Source: Salvia splendens (taxonomy: Eukaryota > Streptophyta > Magnoliopsida > Lamiales > Lamiaceae). From it: a stretch of DNA of 64,000 nucleotides. The stretch covers positions 14,839,902 to 14,903,901 of the forward strand of contig NC_056035.1 of the NCBI RefSeq assembly GCF_004379255.2, given 5' to 3'. The position numbers and the translations under genes are program-made. Below are positions 1 through 12,000 of the stretch, in pieces (positions within the stretch are counted from its first letter, which is position 1; each line of letters begins with the position of its first letter). The notes beneath the pieces were generated by a model. That model saw nothing but the letters and a program-made list of their open reading frames with translations. It searched no databases and had not been told where the DNA came from.

Positions 1-422
1 TCTTTGTGAAGACGATCCGATGCCCAGGAGATGCGAAGAAGGCCTACTTTGCGGCACGACAGGAGTAGGCGCGCAAGGACGTGGAGCGCGCATTTGGTGT
101 GCTCCAGTCTCGATGGGCGGCAATTAAGGGTCCAACGCGTTTGTGGGAAGTCCAATGCATTGCTGATATCATGTACGCATGTATTATCATGCACAACATG
201 ATTGTCGAAGATGAAGGTGGCGAACTGACCAATTGGGTCAACGACGATAATGAAGCCGGTCCAAGCCACGGCGTGGCCGCCCCCAACGTACGGAGTGGGG
301 TACATCACGATGAAGCCGGCCTCTTACAAGCACACGCCGACATGCGCCAAACGGCGGCTCATATTCGACTCCAAAAGGATTTAATTGAAGAGTTATGGGC
401 ACGGAGGATTGACCGCCGTTAG
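1..422 (+). pseudogene. Harbinger transposase, C-terminal part, with in-frame stop
   Basis: This is the C-terminal part of a DDE transposase of the PIF/Harbinger type (often annotated ALP1-like nuclease). The DVERAFGVLQ motif, which holds the catalytic Glu, and the ADIMYACIIMHNMIVEDEG motif are both visible. Compared with the homologue at 23255-24532, the codon at 66-68 is TAG where the homologue has TCG, so the reading frame is broken a few residues before the catalytic Glu. The frame then runs to a normal stop at 420-422, about 16 codons beyond the point where the 23255 copy ends prematurely. The N-terminal part is outside the window. Transposition role is inferred from family; this copy looks non-functional. 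Confidence 0.85.
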
Positions 423-710
423 TTTTTTTTAATTATGTATTTTTTTTAATTAATGTACTTTTTATATTTTATTAATATTAGTGAATTTTCTCGTTTTTGT
501 GTCGTAAATTTAATTCCGTATATTGTGTGATTTTTAATTATTTCATTTTGTATATATTTGTTAATAATGATATGGATAGTATGTGGCTGGGCTATGGCTG
601 GGCTATTGCTGGACTATTTGCTTGTTTTGATGATGTGGCAGGAGGATTTTTAGTGCTGATGATGTGGCAGTGGCTGGGCTATTGCTGGGCTATTCCTATT
701 GTGGATGGCC
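1..710 (+). mobile_element. PIF/Harbinger element, 3' portion
   Basis: This is the right-hand part of a Harbinger DNA transposon whose left end lies outside the window. The right terminal inverted repeat ends at 710 (reverse complement reads GGCCATCCACAATAG) and is followed by TTA at 711-713, the expected 3-bp target duplication. Just inside the end, the motif GGCTGGGCTATTGCTGG is repeated directly. The body is closely similar to the complete element at 22949-24918. Confidence 0.85.
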
Positions 711-713
711 TTA

Positions 714-2371
714 GGCCCCCGTGCATTTAATCTTGACAGGCTTGATAGATCCGTTAGTCCAGTCCTTGGTATTATAGTATCTAGGGATGTCAATGTAACT
801 CGAACCCGCGGGTCGACCCGAATAACCCGATAAAAATACAGGGTTAGGGTTGTAATTTCACAGCCCGAATTTAAAATCGGGCCATTCGGGCTGACCCGTT
901 CGGGTTGTCGGGTTAGGCGGGCTGACCCGTTCGGGTTATGGGTCGGCCCGTCGGGTTGAAGGCTTCTGCAAAGCGAGCAGTTTTTGTAACGGTCATAACT
1001 TTCTCTACAAAGCTCCGATTGAGGCGTGCAATATATCCACGCGAAGCTCTTTCGAAGACGAAGAGAATGATATGTATTAGAGGTTTATCAGACTTCAAAA
1101 TCGCAAGAAACATTGACTCAAACAAGGCTGCTGCACATCCACATATTTTGTTTACATTTTCTAATCAATTTTCTATCATTTCTCAACAACACATGTAAAC
1201 ATACCAAAATATAGAAATATAATCAAAATCATCCAAGACAACCCTCTAAAACTATGCAAAATCCAAATACGTCAACTGACTATATAAGATCACGGAAAAA
1301 ATCACATGTGGTTCATGGATTATAAATACTCGTATATAAAAGCTTTCTTTTAGTATATTTCCAATATAATAGTGCAAAGTGTTTTGACGCCGCTTCGTCA
1401 TTGAATTATGCGTACTCTGATGATTCTTAAAACAAAGATAAATTATTATTTGACTTATTTACAGCTGGAATAAATTAAATTTGACCAATCATAATTCAAG
1501 AAAACTTAGAGTTACTCCAATTAGCTAGCATCTTGATAATTCACTCTTTAACAATTCAAAATATTTTTGTTACGTCTACTATGCACCTCTCATGTTATGA
1601 AAATTTTATTTAATTTTCTACGAATTGATTTATGTTTGAATTTTGAAACAAAGTGTTGATTTATGTTTTAAATACATAAACATAAACATACTATTGATAG
1701 ATATTTTGTAAATAATTATGTAATGAATTAGTTATTTAAATTTAAATAACTTAATCTTTTTTAAAAATATTAAAGAAAATTAAAAATATGTATTTCATTG
1801 TTGAATGATTAATTAAAAATATGTATATAATTAAAGAAAATTTAAAATACGTATTATTTTTTGAAAATATTAAAAGAATTAAAAATACGCATTGGCCCGA
1901 ATAACCCGATGGGTTAGCCCGAAACCCGAAGGGTTAGGGTTAGGGTCGAACTTTTATAACCCGAAAAAATCATAACCCGAATAGCCCGTACCCGAATGGC
2001 CCGCCAACCCGAACGGGTTGGCCCGAACCCGAACGGGTTGGCCCGATTGACATCCCTAATAGTATCTATCTGAATTGGTCAAATCAATCACCAGGCCTAT
2101 CTTTGTATTTAAAAATTTGGGTTGATCGAGCAGATGAGTATCCTTTACCAGGTGGACTTGAACTTTTGAAGGGATGAGAAACCCTGCAATTTCATATCAT
2201 GTCCATAAGCAGGGCAGCCTATCCAACCTGGAGGAAGTCTACTATTAGGTTTCTTCCTTTTAGATTGATATCCATAAGATGGTGTGTCGCAATTGAAGCA
2301 CCTATCTTCTTCTGACTGTGGATTAGAAAAACCTCATCTTTTTCTGGTTCAGGGAAGACATTCAGGTCCAT
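714..2371 (-). pseudogene. mRNA-capping-enzyme-like relic (triphosphatase region)
   Basis: Read on the minus strand with the 782-2058 transposon and one 8-bp duplication removed, this stretch encodes pieces resembling the N-terminal half of plant mRNA-capping enzymes, which form the 5' cap of nuclear transcripts. A start-like MDLN lies at 2371. LPPGWIGCPAYGHD lies near 2210-2250, then, after a frame change, IPSKVQ. The stretch KIGLVIDLTNSDRYYNTKDW spans the transposon insertion point in frame. These match the pre-domain and the first part of the dual-specificity-phosphatase/RNA triphosphatase domain. The sequence stops at the edge of the Harbinger element (710-713), before the HCxxGxxRS catalytic loop would appear. 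At least one frameshift and poor continuity near the start show it is broken. It could be a retrocopy or a fragment of a duplicated gene; the rest would lie left of the window. Confidence 0.65.
782..2058. mobile_element. hAT-type non-autonomous element
   Basis: The 1277-bp element has inverted ends (TAGGGATGTCAAT and its complement ATTGACATCCCTA) flanked by a perfect 8-bp duplication, ATAGTATC, at 774-781 and 2059-2066, the hallmark of hAT insertions. GC-rich subterminal blocks repeat the motif CCCGAACGGGTT in both orientations; the centre is AT-rich with no coding sequence. It interrupts the capping-enzyme-like relic. Confidence 0.88.
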
Positions 2372-2874
2372 GCTGGCAATCATTCAAGTTCCAAGCAGAC
2401 CGGAATCCATGCAGTTCAATTCCGCCAAAAACCCTAGAGAGAGAAACATGGCGAGAATGATTGCAGAGGGAGGGAAACACGTAGAAGCACGAGAATAAGT
2501 TATTCACACGCGAGAACTTTGCAACTGAACATAACCTACAACTTATATAAATTCAAGTCGGCTGGTTTACTTCTGCCCGATGAGGAAAATATTCAGTTAT
2601 ATCTCAATCTCATATTACTGGCAAAAAATAATTATCATGCGTGGAATATAAAAAAAATCACTATTATACTCGTTATTTTCTTGTTTTATTACTCTATGTC
2701 CCATAAAAAAAATTGGATTTATTAATATACAATTAATAAAATATAGGAAAGAGATAGAAAAAAGTGATTAAATATTATTAATAAAAAAATACCATACATA
2801 AAAGTAAATTACTATATTTATAGAACAAATAAAAAGGAAAATATTACTTCAGTAATGAAGTAAAATATAATGAT
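2372..2874. other. AT-rich spacer
   Basis: This is sequence between the capping-enzyme relic and the solo LTR. The part up to about 2500 is moderately GC-rich and may be the former leader of the relic; the rest is AT-rich. No gene or clear repeat was seen. Confidence 0.5.
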
Positions 2875-2879
2875 AATCT

Positions 2880-3949
2880 TGTTGGTTTCTAGGATTACAA
2901 GAGATACAACCGGACGGAATACAACCCAAAAGAAGGAATACAAATGAAAATTGAACTGAAATTACAACTGAAAATCGAAACAACTAAACCGTGAAATTTG
3001 TTAGCCGAGTCGAGGAGTCCTCTTTCCGCAAGACGAGATACGCCCCGGTAGTGCTCTTCGGATTGGCGTTTCATCCTCAAAGATAAAACGGCTACGTCTC
3101 TGGTGAAGCAACACCGCAATCAACAGAGCTCCGACGAACTGGATGGAGGAGAGGGCAGATCTTTCGACAGGAAAAACAATGCAGAGAGAGAGAGAGAGCT
3201 TATGATGCAAATGCTTGTGAATATTGTATCTAATGCAGTGGAATGGCTAGCCTATCTATAGGCCAAGCCATCATGCATGGTCAACCAAGCCATGAAGGCT
3301 CATCATGGCAGATTCGTAACCGTCGGCGGTTACAAGCGTGTGGCAGGAGTGTGCCTTTCGCGTGTGGAGCATGTGGATTTCTCACGTGGCAACCTTGTAG
3401 GCTTTGACTGTGCCACGCTTAACGATGTGTCAACCCACTTGGATTGCTGACTCAGCGGTGGTCTAAAAAGATTACTACGGGTCCAGACCCAAGCCCAAAG
3501 ACCACCCAAAGACCAAGACCAAGTCCAAGATCGGGATCGGGCCCAGGGCCAGAGGCCCGCGACCGCGAGCGGGCGCACGGCGACAGCGGCGCGCGCGTGT
3601 GGGCTCTTTCACCTATCTTGGTTCACTATAATTATTAAGTAACATAAAGTCACTTAATTTAAACACATTAAAAGATGTGTCACTTCTCCAATGTGAGATA
3701 ATTAACACTAGTTAATTATTCCCTAAGCTCAAACTCCAAGCTTTAATTAAAAAGCTAATTATGCCCAACTTTAATCCACTATTTCTCACTCACCGGAAAT
3801 CGGATTTGAGAAAGTGAATATAGTACATTTATCTACGTAAACTGTAGATCGACGCTATATCATTTAATTTAACAAAATTAAATGTCTCGTCACATTTATT
3901 ATTTGGTCAAAATCCATTGACCGGACATATTTATTCCATCATTTCTACA
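2880..3949. mobile_element. Solo LTR, 1070 bp
   Basis: The sequence begins TGTTGG and ends CTACA, and is flanked by an exact 5-bp repeat AATCT at 2875-2879 and 3950-3954. TG...CA termini with a 5-bp target duplication and no retroviral genes inside fit a solo LTR left after recombination between the two LTRs of a retrotransposon. A GA microsatellite near 3186-3200 and a CTATCTATA promoter-like motif near 3252 lie inside. The superfamily cannot be told from the LTR alone. No second copy was found in the window. Confidence 0.7.
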
Positions 3950-3954
3950 AATCT

Positions 3955-4670
3955 TTTAGAAAAGAGGATCCCTATGAAGAGTAAGATGTAAATCTTTTAG
4001 AAAATATCGATATACATATCTTCTGTAACCATTACTAGAAGAATAAAATATTTATTTTAGATCACTTGGTGCAGTTGGTGTGACATAGACTGTGTTTTCA
4101 AAATATTTTGTGATTGTATTTTCAATTAATATTATATTTTCTGCTGATTATGTTTATTTACAAAATTTCCGTTTTTTTATTGTCTGTGATTGTATTTTAT
4201 ATATATTCTATTTTCTGCTAATTATGTTTAATTACAATATTCTCTATTGTGGTAAAATAAGTATTTTATATTGTACAAATTATATATGTTGATTATTTTG
4301 TAAAATAATTTTAATTGTATAATTTATCAAAGTATTTGTGGCTATATACTTACCTACCATATGTGAGCAACACGCTCATTTAATGAAGGTTTTGTGTTGT
4401 TTGTTTTGTTTTATAAATTTAGTTTGATTATATTATATAAAAATTGATACTATTAAATTTTATAATTTTTTATAAAATTTATTATTTGAAGCTATAGAAT
4501 AAATGAATAAACTGAGCTTTGATTTCTATAAAAAACCCACTTTCACTAGGAATTAGAACTCAGATTAAAAATAATATTTTAACAACATTAGTGGGAAAAA
4601 ATATTTTTTTAATATTTTAATAGGAAAAAAGGGAGTAAATAGACTGATATTAAAAATCCCCAAATTGAAA
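3955..4670. other. AT-rich spacer upstream of CSN1
   Basis: Very AT-rich sequence with no supported gene. It would hold the distal promoter of the CSN1 gene. Confidence 0.5.
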
Positions 4671-4715
4671 TATTTATATACGGGCCAGATTGCAAAAGCT
4701 CACCCATGACACGTG
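4671..4715 (+). promoter_or_regulatory. CSN1 core promoter: TATA-like box and G-box
   Basis: A TATTTATATA stretch at 4671-4680 lies about 165 bases before the CSN1 start codon. A perfect G-box CACGTG lies at 4710-4715, within or just before the likely 5' leader. G-boxes are bound by bZIP (HY5-type) and bHLH (PIF-type) factors that act in the light-signalling pathway in which CSN works. Occupancy is inference only. Confidence 0.4.
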
Positions 4716-4844
4716 CGAAGCCCAGATTGTATCATACTCTGTACACGTTCAAAACAGCAACCGCAAACGAAGAGGAAAGAAGAGAATCAACAGAAACCCT
4801 AGATTACTTCTCCTACTGATCCAAGTATTACCACTACTCTCAAA

Positions 4845-7800
4845 ATGGAAGCAGAAGATGATGCTGCAGGCGCTATTATCGGGGACGAAGAGATCTACGC
4901 CAATGTCCGGGACGAAACCGATTCGCAGCGGCACCGCCCCATCATCAGCGGCGAGCAGCTCGACGTCGAGGCCTACGCCGCGCTCTACACTGGTCGCACG
5001 AAGACTACGCGCCTCCTTTTCATCGCCGATAAATGCGGCGCCCCTTCCATGGAGCTGGAGGCTCTGCGGATGGCGTACGACGAGATCAAGAAGGGCGAGA
5101 ACACGCAGCTCTTCAGAGAGGTTGTCGGGAAGATCAATGGCCGATTGGGCCCCAATTACGCCCTGGATGATGCCTGGGCCGATGCTGTGGATCGACGGGC
5201 CGAGTTGAAAAAGGATAAGCTTGAAAATGAACTCAATGCTTACAGGGTATGGTGTTTCCCCTCTATACACTCTGTTATACTCTTATTTTTGCTTTTATAA
5301 TACTATTATTATTAACCTTTAGTTTTCTGCTGAAATGTCAGTTGAATTTCATAGTCTTGTTTGAAGTTTACCATGATTTTAAGCTATAAGTTGTGAACGC
5401 TTGTTTTATTTGGGAACTGTAGAATAAGGATTTATGCTCCCTCCGTCCCATAAAAATAGGGGCTTTTGGGACGGCATGAGTAATAATGCGAAATTGGTGA
5501 GTAGAAAGAAAAAAATTGATTAGGGTTTTGTTAGTGGAGAATGCTACCTCATAAGAGAGAACTTTGCCAAAAATAGAAGTGGACTAATTTAGGACAAACC
5601 AAATGGAAAAAAAGACTATTATTTGGGGATGGGGGAGTAGGATTTAGGGTCGGTTCTTGGCCACTTGTTGGAAAACTGGTTATAAGGAAAATCGAAAAGA
5701 TAAAAAAGAAAAGGTAACATTGTCTGGCTTAGGAATATGGAATTTGCTAATGATTGTTGTTATTTTGTTCATCTTCTCAACATATATAAGGTAATACCTT
5801 GTGTGTCTGCTAGACGAAGAATCTGTAAAGTGGCTTCTTATTGAATAGATCCATTCTTTGAATTCTTCACTAGTTTATTTTGCATGAAGTTTAGAGATAT
5901 GTGTTAGGCCTGCAGAAACTGCTCCCAACTCTTGTTATTACCGCATGTTTCTGATTCATTGATTGCTAAATTATGTAGTGTGAATTAATGATAACGATTA
6001 ATTTGGTTGTAACACTTAAATAGTCGACTTTCTGAAATTCTTGATAGTAAAATTCAGTAAACATGATCTCAAAATTTCCAACTCTTAGTAGCTTAGTATT
6101 TGGCTGTCTTTTTCTTGTTCTACTTAGCACCCTCACTCTAATACTATCTTTTGCAGACAAATTTGATCAAAGAGAGCATTCGGATGGGGTACAATGATTT
6201 TGGGGATTTCTACTATGCACATGGTCAGCTTGGTGAAGCATTTAAAAATTATGTCCGCACACGTGACTACTGCACAACCTCGAAGCATATAATTCATATG
6301 TGTCTAAATGCTATTCTGCTTAGCATTGAGATGGGTCAATTTACTCATGTTACAAGTTACGTTGGCAAGGCTGAGCAAACTGCAGACGGCTTGGATCCTG
6401 TTACAATTGCAAAACTGCGTTGTGCTGCTGGATTGTCTCACCTTGAAGGGAAAAAATATAAGCTTGCTGCTCGAAAGGTTTGTCTAGAAAATCTTTTCCC
6501 CATTAAGTAATACTACTACATTTGGTTGCCTGCCAGAGAATATATTGTTTGTTGTGGTTAAGCATGCCACGTAGAAAGAGCAGAATATTGGGGTTGGCTG
6601 CTGAACTTTTTAACATTTATAGGACTGCTCTTATAGTTCTGATGCTTTTGGGTGGTATATACAGACTTTTTTATAGGTAGAAATGCTTTTTACTTTACAG
6701 AGACATACCATGGATGGTCGCAGTGTGATATAATATATCATGCATGGTTGAAATTCATATCTTAACAATGAAGATTTGAGTCTTGTATTTCATTGATATA
6801 TACACCCTCTATGGTGCTTGAGATGTGAGATTTTTATTGTCTTTGCTGCATATATTTTCCCTTGACTTTTCTATTGATATTTGCAGTTCCTGGAAGTTGG
6901 CCCAGAACTTGGGAACAACTACACTGAAGTAATTTCACCCCAAGATGTTGCAACATATGGCAGTCTCTGTGCACTCGCAAGCTTTGACCGTTCAGAACTG
7001 AAGGCAAACTCTTACCTTGTTTATATTGTTCTTAAATGGTCATTTTATATGATACAGGGACTTGTAAAATTCTTAACTCTTGAATTGTTTCAATTTTCCA
7101 GAGCAAAGTCATCGATAACACTAATTTTCGGAATTTCTTAGAATTGGTGCCTGAGATAAGGGAACTCATTAATGATTTCCATACCAGGTAACTAAGTTTA
7201 TGTTGTTCACATCACGCTATGAGAACTATTTACTAGATTCTCTTACATAGTGATTAGCGACATAGACAAGTAGATAGAACACTTTTTTATGGATAAATAA
7301 ACAGAAATTGTTAAAGGCCACGTAACGATGGACTCAAACTCGAGACCTTTGGCCTCGGGCATTAACCACTACACCACTAGACACACACATGATAGGTAGA
7401 ACATTCTTGATAATAAAGCTGGGCCAGAAGGGTTAAAAGAATTAACTACTAGGAGTACAAATCAATTTTGAAAAATCCCCCAGCTCTGCACTGACTCATT
7501 ATGAAAGAACCAAATAGAAAGAATAATCCGCCTAAACTTGCATCTCCAGTTCCTTAATTGACTTGAGATAGTATGTTTTACTATGCAGCCATTATGCTTC
7601 TTGCCTGGAATATCTAGGAAATCTCAAGACAAACTTGTTGCTTGATATCCATTTGCATGATCATGTGGAAACTCTATACGAGCAAATACGCAGCAAGGCT
7701 CTGATCCAGTACACACTTCCGTTTGTATCTGTAGACCTTAATATGATGGCAAATGCTTTCAATACAAGTGTTACAGGCCTGGAGAAAGAACTTGAAGCCC

Positions 7801-8070
7801 TGATCACTAATGACCAAATTCAGGTAATCATTTGCATCCGCTGCTTGTGTAAATACAATCGGATAACGTGTATCTAATGAGAAGATCCTGCAGGCTCGAA
7901 TTGACTCCCATAACAAGATTCTTTATGCTCGACACGCTGATCAGAGGAATGGGACGTTCCAGCGCGTCTTGCAGACTGGCAATGAATTTGATCGTGAACT
8001 CAGAGCAATGCTTTTGAGAGCAAATCTAATCAAACATGATTACAACCTTAAGGCAGCACGGAAACATTAA
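4845..8070 (+). CDS. CSN1: COP9 signalosome complex subunit 1
   Basis: Subunit of the COP9 signalosome, the nuclear complex that removes NEDD8 from cullins and so tunes cullin-RING ubiquitin ligases; plant mutants (fusca6/cop11) show light-grown traits in darkness. Exons: 4845-5246, 6157-6477, 6887-7003, 7102-7187, 7589-7823, 7894-8070, giving 445 residues, close to the Arabidopsis protein. Recognisable blocks are the N-terminal [18 protein letters not shown], the helical-repeat region [20 protein letters not shown] at the start of exon 2, and the C-terminal PCI domain (roughly residues 285-400) with [17 protein letters not shown] and [14 protein letters not shown], ending in a basic tail. 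Introns are GT-AG except intron 3, which begins GC (7004-7005). Intron 1 holds a Stowaway-like MITE and intron 4 a SINE. No lesion is seen, so the gene looks functional. Confidence 0.97.
5437..5637. mobile_element. Stowaway-like MITE in CSN1 intron 1
   Basis: The left end reads CTCCCTCCGTCCC and the right end GGGGATGGGGGAG, followed by TA at 5638-5639. The ~200-bp size, TIR sequence and TA target preference fit Stowaway (Tc1/Mariner) MITEs; the left TA is offset by two bases (TATG). Confidence 0.75.
7283..7395 (-). mobile_element. tRNA-derived SINE in CSN1 intron 4
   Basis: On the minus strand the sequence has an A-box-like GTGTAGTGGTTAATGCC followed about 25 bases on by a B-box-like GGTCTCGAGTTTGAGTCC, the internal Pol III promoter of tRNA-derived SINEs. 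Imperfect flanking repeats (TAGAACACTTTT and TAGAACATTCTT) resemble a SINE target duplication. Boundaries are approximate. Confidence 0.65.
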
Positions 8071-9043
8071 GTGGGGGGTTGGGTTTGTATGAAAAATATT
8101 GCTACTTTGGTGGAGGTTGAAAATTCAAAGTTTGGAAGATTAACAGGCTATGGAAGAGGAGTGTCGACAGCGTTGAATCTTCTGTAGCTGGTTATTGCTT
8201 CAATCAAGTTAAGCTTTTGGTAAAGGGGAATGAAAAGGCCATGGGAGCTTGTCAGCAAAAAATGCAAATCACAATGATCTTGAAGATTTTCAACTTCAAG
8301 TTCAGAGCCTTTGATTTGTAATCCCTGTAGATTCTCTGTTCATAGTCTGAAATGTTACTTTGTCCTTTTTCTGCCGGGGCTACCTGGTGCAAAAATATTT
8401 AAATCATGGTTAGGTGGTGCTACTATATAAACTATAATCTGAAATTTCCATTCAAAAAATTAGTCTTCGTTTTTACTGTGATGTGGTGCGTGTCATTGTT
8501 AATGGAATAGAATATGAAACAATGATGTATACCTTTTGCATATATTCCCTCTTTCACACCCCTTTATTTATCTGTTTCTTAACTTATTGGATCAGATGAT
8601 AAAACAATGATGTTTCTTTACTACGATTGTGACGTGAATAACATCATTTCAGTTTATGTTTATTATGGAAGGATTAATTATACTTCATACAAGAGCATAA
8701 CAAACATTATTATGTGTAGATCCAATATGATTTGTTAAATGCTCTTGGATATAGATATCTGAAAATGGAAACAAAATTAGTTATGATAGAACACAGAGTC
8801 CACGCAAGTGGACTAGAGTAAGTGAGTAACTGTGGCCATTTACATCATCTTCAATGTCACACTCCACCGACCTCCTTCCTAGTTAATTATCGCGTTGTAC
8901 ATTAAGCAGCATAGCTTGTACCATATCCATTCTTCCTAATAAGCCATTTAAATAGTATAGTGCAAACTTAAACTCAGATCTTCAAGCTCAACACTGTCGC
9001 TGTGTATAAGTGTAAAAATGAGATCTTGAAGTTGAGAGAGGAA
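8071..9043. other. CSN1 3' flank and QUA3 promoter
   Basis: This holds the presumed CSN1 3' UTR, an AT-rich spacer and the leader of the next gene. A TTTAAATAG motif at 8947-8955, about 90 bases before the methyltransferase start, could be its TATA element. An in-frame ATG at 9002 lies upstream of the chosen start. Confidence 0.45.
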
Positions 9044-12000
9044 ATGGGGCTGTTGAATCTTCCGTCTTCCAAGAACCGGCACGCGCGCCAATGGCGGGTG
9101 CTGGATGCTATTGTGGGGTCCTTCTTCGCAGCGGTTGTGCTCTTCTTCCTCCTCGTCTTCACTCCACTGGGCGACTCGCTTGCGGCATCGGGGCGGCAGA
9201 CGCTGCTCCGCTCGGATCCCCGGCACCGGGGGCGATTGGTGGCGCTGGTGGAGCAGGGGCGTCAGGCGGTGGCCATCGACGCTTGCCCCGCTGATATGCT
9301 GGATCACATGCCCTGTGAGGATCCCAGAATCAACAGCCAGCTCAGCAGGGATATGAATTTCTACAGGGAGAGGCATTGCCCTCGCCCCGACGACACGCCT
9401 CTCTGTTTGATCCCGCCGCCGGACGGCTACAAGGTTCCCGTGCCCTGGCCCGACAGTTTGCATAAGGTCAACTCAATTTCATTCTTTTCTTTTACTACTA
9501 CTATTTTTCTATTCTTAATTAGTTTGGAAGTATTGGGATTGGTTTTACAAGTTTACTTTAGCTTGATGATTTGAATATGTGGCTGTGAACTTATGTGTTT
9601 GAGGTTCTACTTATGGAGATAATGTTTGTGTAGTTGTTAGAATAAATTGAAGTTGAATCTTTGGTCTTGCTTGTTGGGAATCTGCAATCTGAATTGTTGT
9701 ATATATATACAATTCTTTTAATTGTTTTGATTGGTGGGATGCATCTGCTTCTATATGCATTCGATTGCAGCCATAGCGTTGATTAGTATATGCATTTTTG
9801 CATCTAGTGCCAAAGGTATTCTGCAGCGGCTGCTGTGTTTTTTTTGGTAATGAAGTACTGGTACTTTAATAGTATGTAGTACTATCTTTTCAAACTATTG
9901 AGGAATATCTTTACAACTAAGTCTGCTATAAGCAATTGAAAAAAGCTTGCTTCAGCTCACATGATCATTAGTTTTGTGTTTTGTACACAGATATGGCATG
10001 ATAACATGCCTTATAATAAAATAGCAGATAGGAAAGGCCACCAGGGGTGGATGAAGAGAGAAGGTCCATATTTCATATTTCCTGGTGGTGGTACAATGTT
10101 CCCAGATGGAGCTGAACAATATATCGAAAAACTTAAGCAGTATATTCCTATAGCTGGGGGAGCTTTGAGGACAGCTCTCGATATGGGATGCGGGGTAGGG
10201 ATTCCTTCCCTGTTTCCTTGTAACAGCTATTACTCCTAAATACAGGTCTTGAAAAATCTCTATCTCATTTTCTAGGTTGCTAGTTTCGGTGGATACATGC
10301 TCTCTGAAGGCATATTAGCTCTTTCCTTTGCCCCAAGAGATTCACATAAAGCTCAGATACAGTTCGCTCTGGAGAGAGGAGTACCGACCTTTGTTGCCAT
10401 GCTTGGCACGCGTAGACTTCCGTTTTCTGGGTTTTCTTTCGATTTGGTCCACTGTTCTCGATGTCTGATACCTTTCGCTGCATATAGTAAGTCCTCTTCC
10501 TAATAGTTTACCACTACCTCATAAATATATAACACTGTTCCTAACGCGTATTATACCTGTGCAGATGCTACATATTTTCTTGAAGTTGATCGGTTACTTC
10601 GGCCAGGAGGCTACCTAGTCATATCTGGACCTCCTGTGCAGTGGCCTAAACAAGATAAGGAATGGGCTGAGCTGCAGGAAGTTGCCAGATCTTTGTGTTA
10701 CGAGCTGATTGTCGTAGATGGGAACACTGCCATCTGGAAAAAGCCGATTGGGGATTCATGCCATCCCAACCTTAATGAATTTGGGCTCAACTTGTGCGAT
10801 GAGTCTGATGATCCTAGTTTTTCGTGGTAAATATGCATCAGAAGCTGTTTGTTATTATCTCTTTCAAAAACTTCATATATTGCATCTCCTTTGATCATAT
10901 TTTGGTTATAAACTTATAACATGTATTCCAAGTTGGACTCAGTCACTATATTATTGATGCATTCTCGTTGAGAAAAGGATTTAACATTATTAATTTGCAG
11001 GTACACCAAGTTGAAGAAATGTATCAGCAGGACATCCTCTGTTAAGGGAGAGCACGCGGTTGGAGCGATTCCAAAGTGGCCCGAGAGATTGACAATAGCT
11101 CCTTCGAGGGTTAGTATCATTAAAAATGGAATCGATGTGTTTGAAGCTGATAAGCGAAGATGGGCAAGGAGGGTTGCTTACTACAAGAATTCTTTAAACG
11201 TAAAACTGGGAACTCCATCCATCCGAAATGTCATGGATATGAATGCATTATTCGGAGGTTTTGCAGCGGCCATAATATCTGATCCTGTTTGGGTAATGAA
11301 TGTCGTTCCCGCTCGCAAGCCGTCAACCCTTGATGTCATTTATGACCGAGGACTTATAGGAGTTTTCCATGATTGGTGCGTGGAAGTAACATTACTCATT
11401 CATCCGATGTGCAGTCTTTTTGCATAGAACTTGTGCTTATACATTTGCTTATCTAGTGTTCAATGTGGCTTGTGATTTAGTTCAGATTCTCCATATCCTT
11501 ATTATATGTCCTAAACTATTATGTATTTAATTGATATTGGATATATTTTCTTTCTGATGCTTGTAGGTGTGAGCCTTTCTCAACATATCCTCGTACTTAC
11601 GATTTGATTCATGTTGCTGATATCGAGTCTCTTGTTAAAGATCCCAGTTCGGGAAAGAACAGGTATTTTTTGTTCTAATTTCTGTCAAACTTGTGACCAT
11701 TCAAGCCGCTCAAATTTTTTTGAGGAACTCGTCTGTTTAAGTATGTGTAATGCAATCGAGTTACTTGGCTTGAAGTTTGAGTTGAATAAAACTCCCCCCA
11801 GCCATGAAAAGTTTGCCACGATTTCCTTTTCGCTCAGTCCAAAAAAAACTCCACTTTCCATTTACAGTAAAAGGATCCACACAACTACTCACCAAACTTA
11901 CCACACATTTCAAGTGGGACTCTTATTCCATTCACACACGACCAACCATTTTATTAAAACCTGTTCCATCCATAATATTTGATCCCCACCAACATCGTGT

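Noticed and set aside
3444..3638. GC-rich open frame of Pro/Arg/Ser repeats
   Set aside because: Low-complexity sequence inside the solo LTR with no recognisable domain.
4690..5270. Long open frames on both strands overlapping CSN1 exon 1
   Set aside because: Shadows of a GC-rich exon; the CSN1 frame explains the sequence.
9002..9043. Upstream in-frame ATG as the start of the QUA3-like protein
   Set aside because: The extra 14 residues are not family-like, while MGLLNLPSSK at 9044 matches the family N-terminus.
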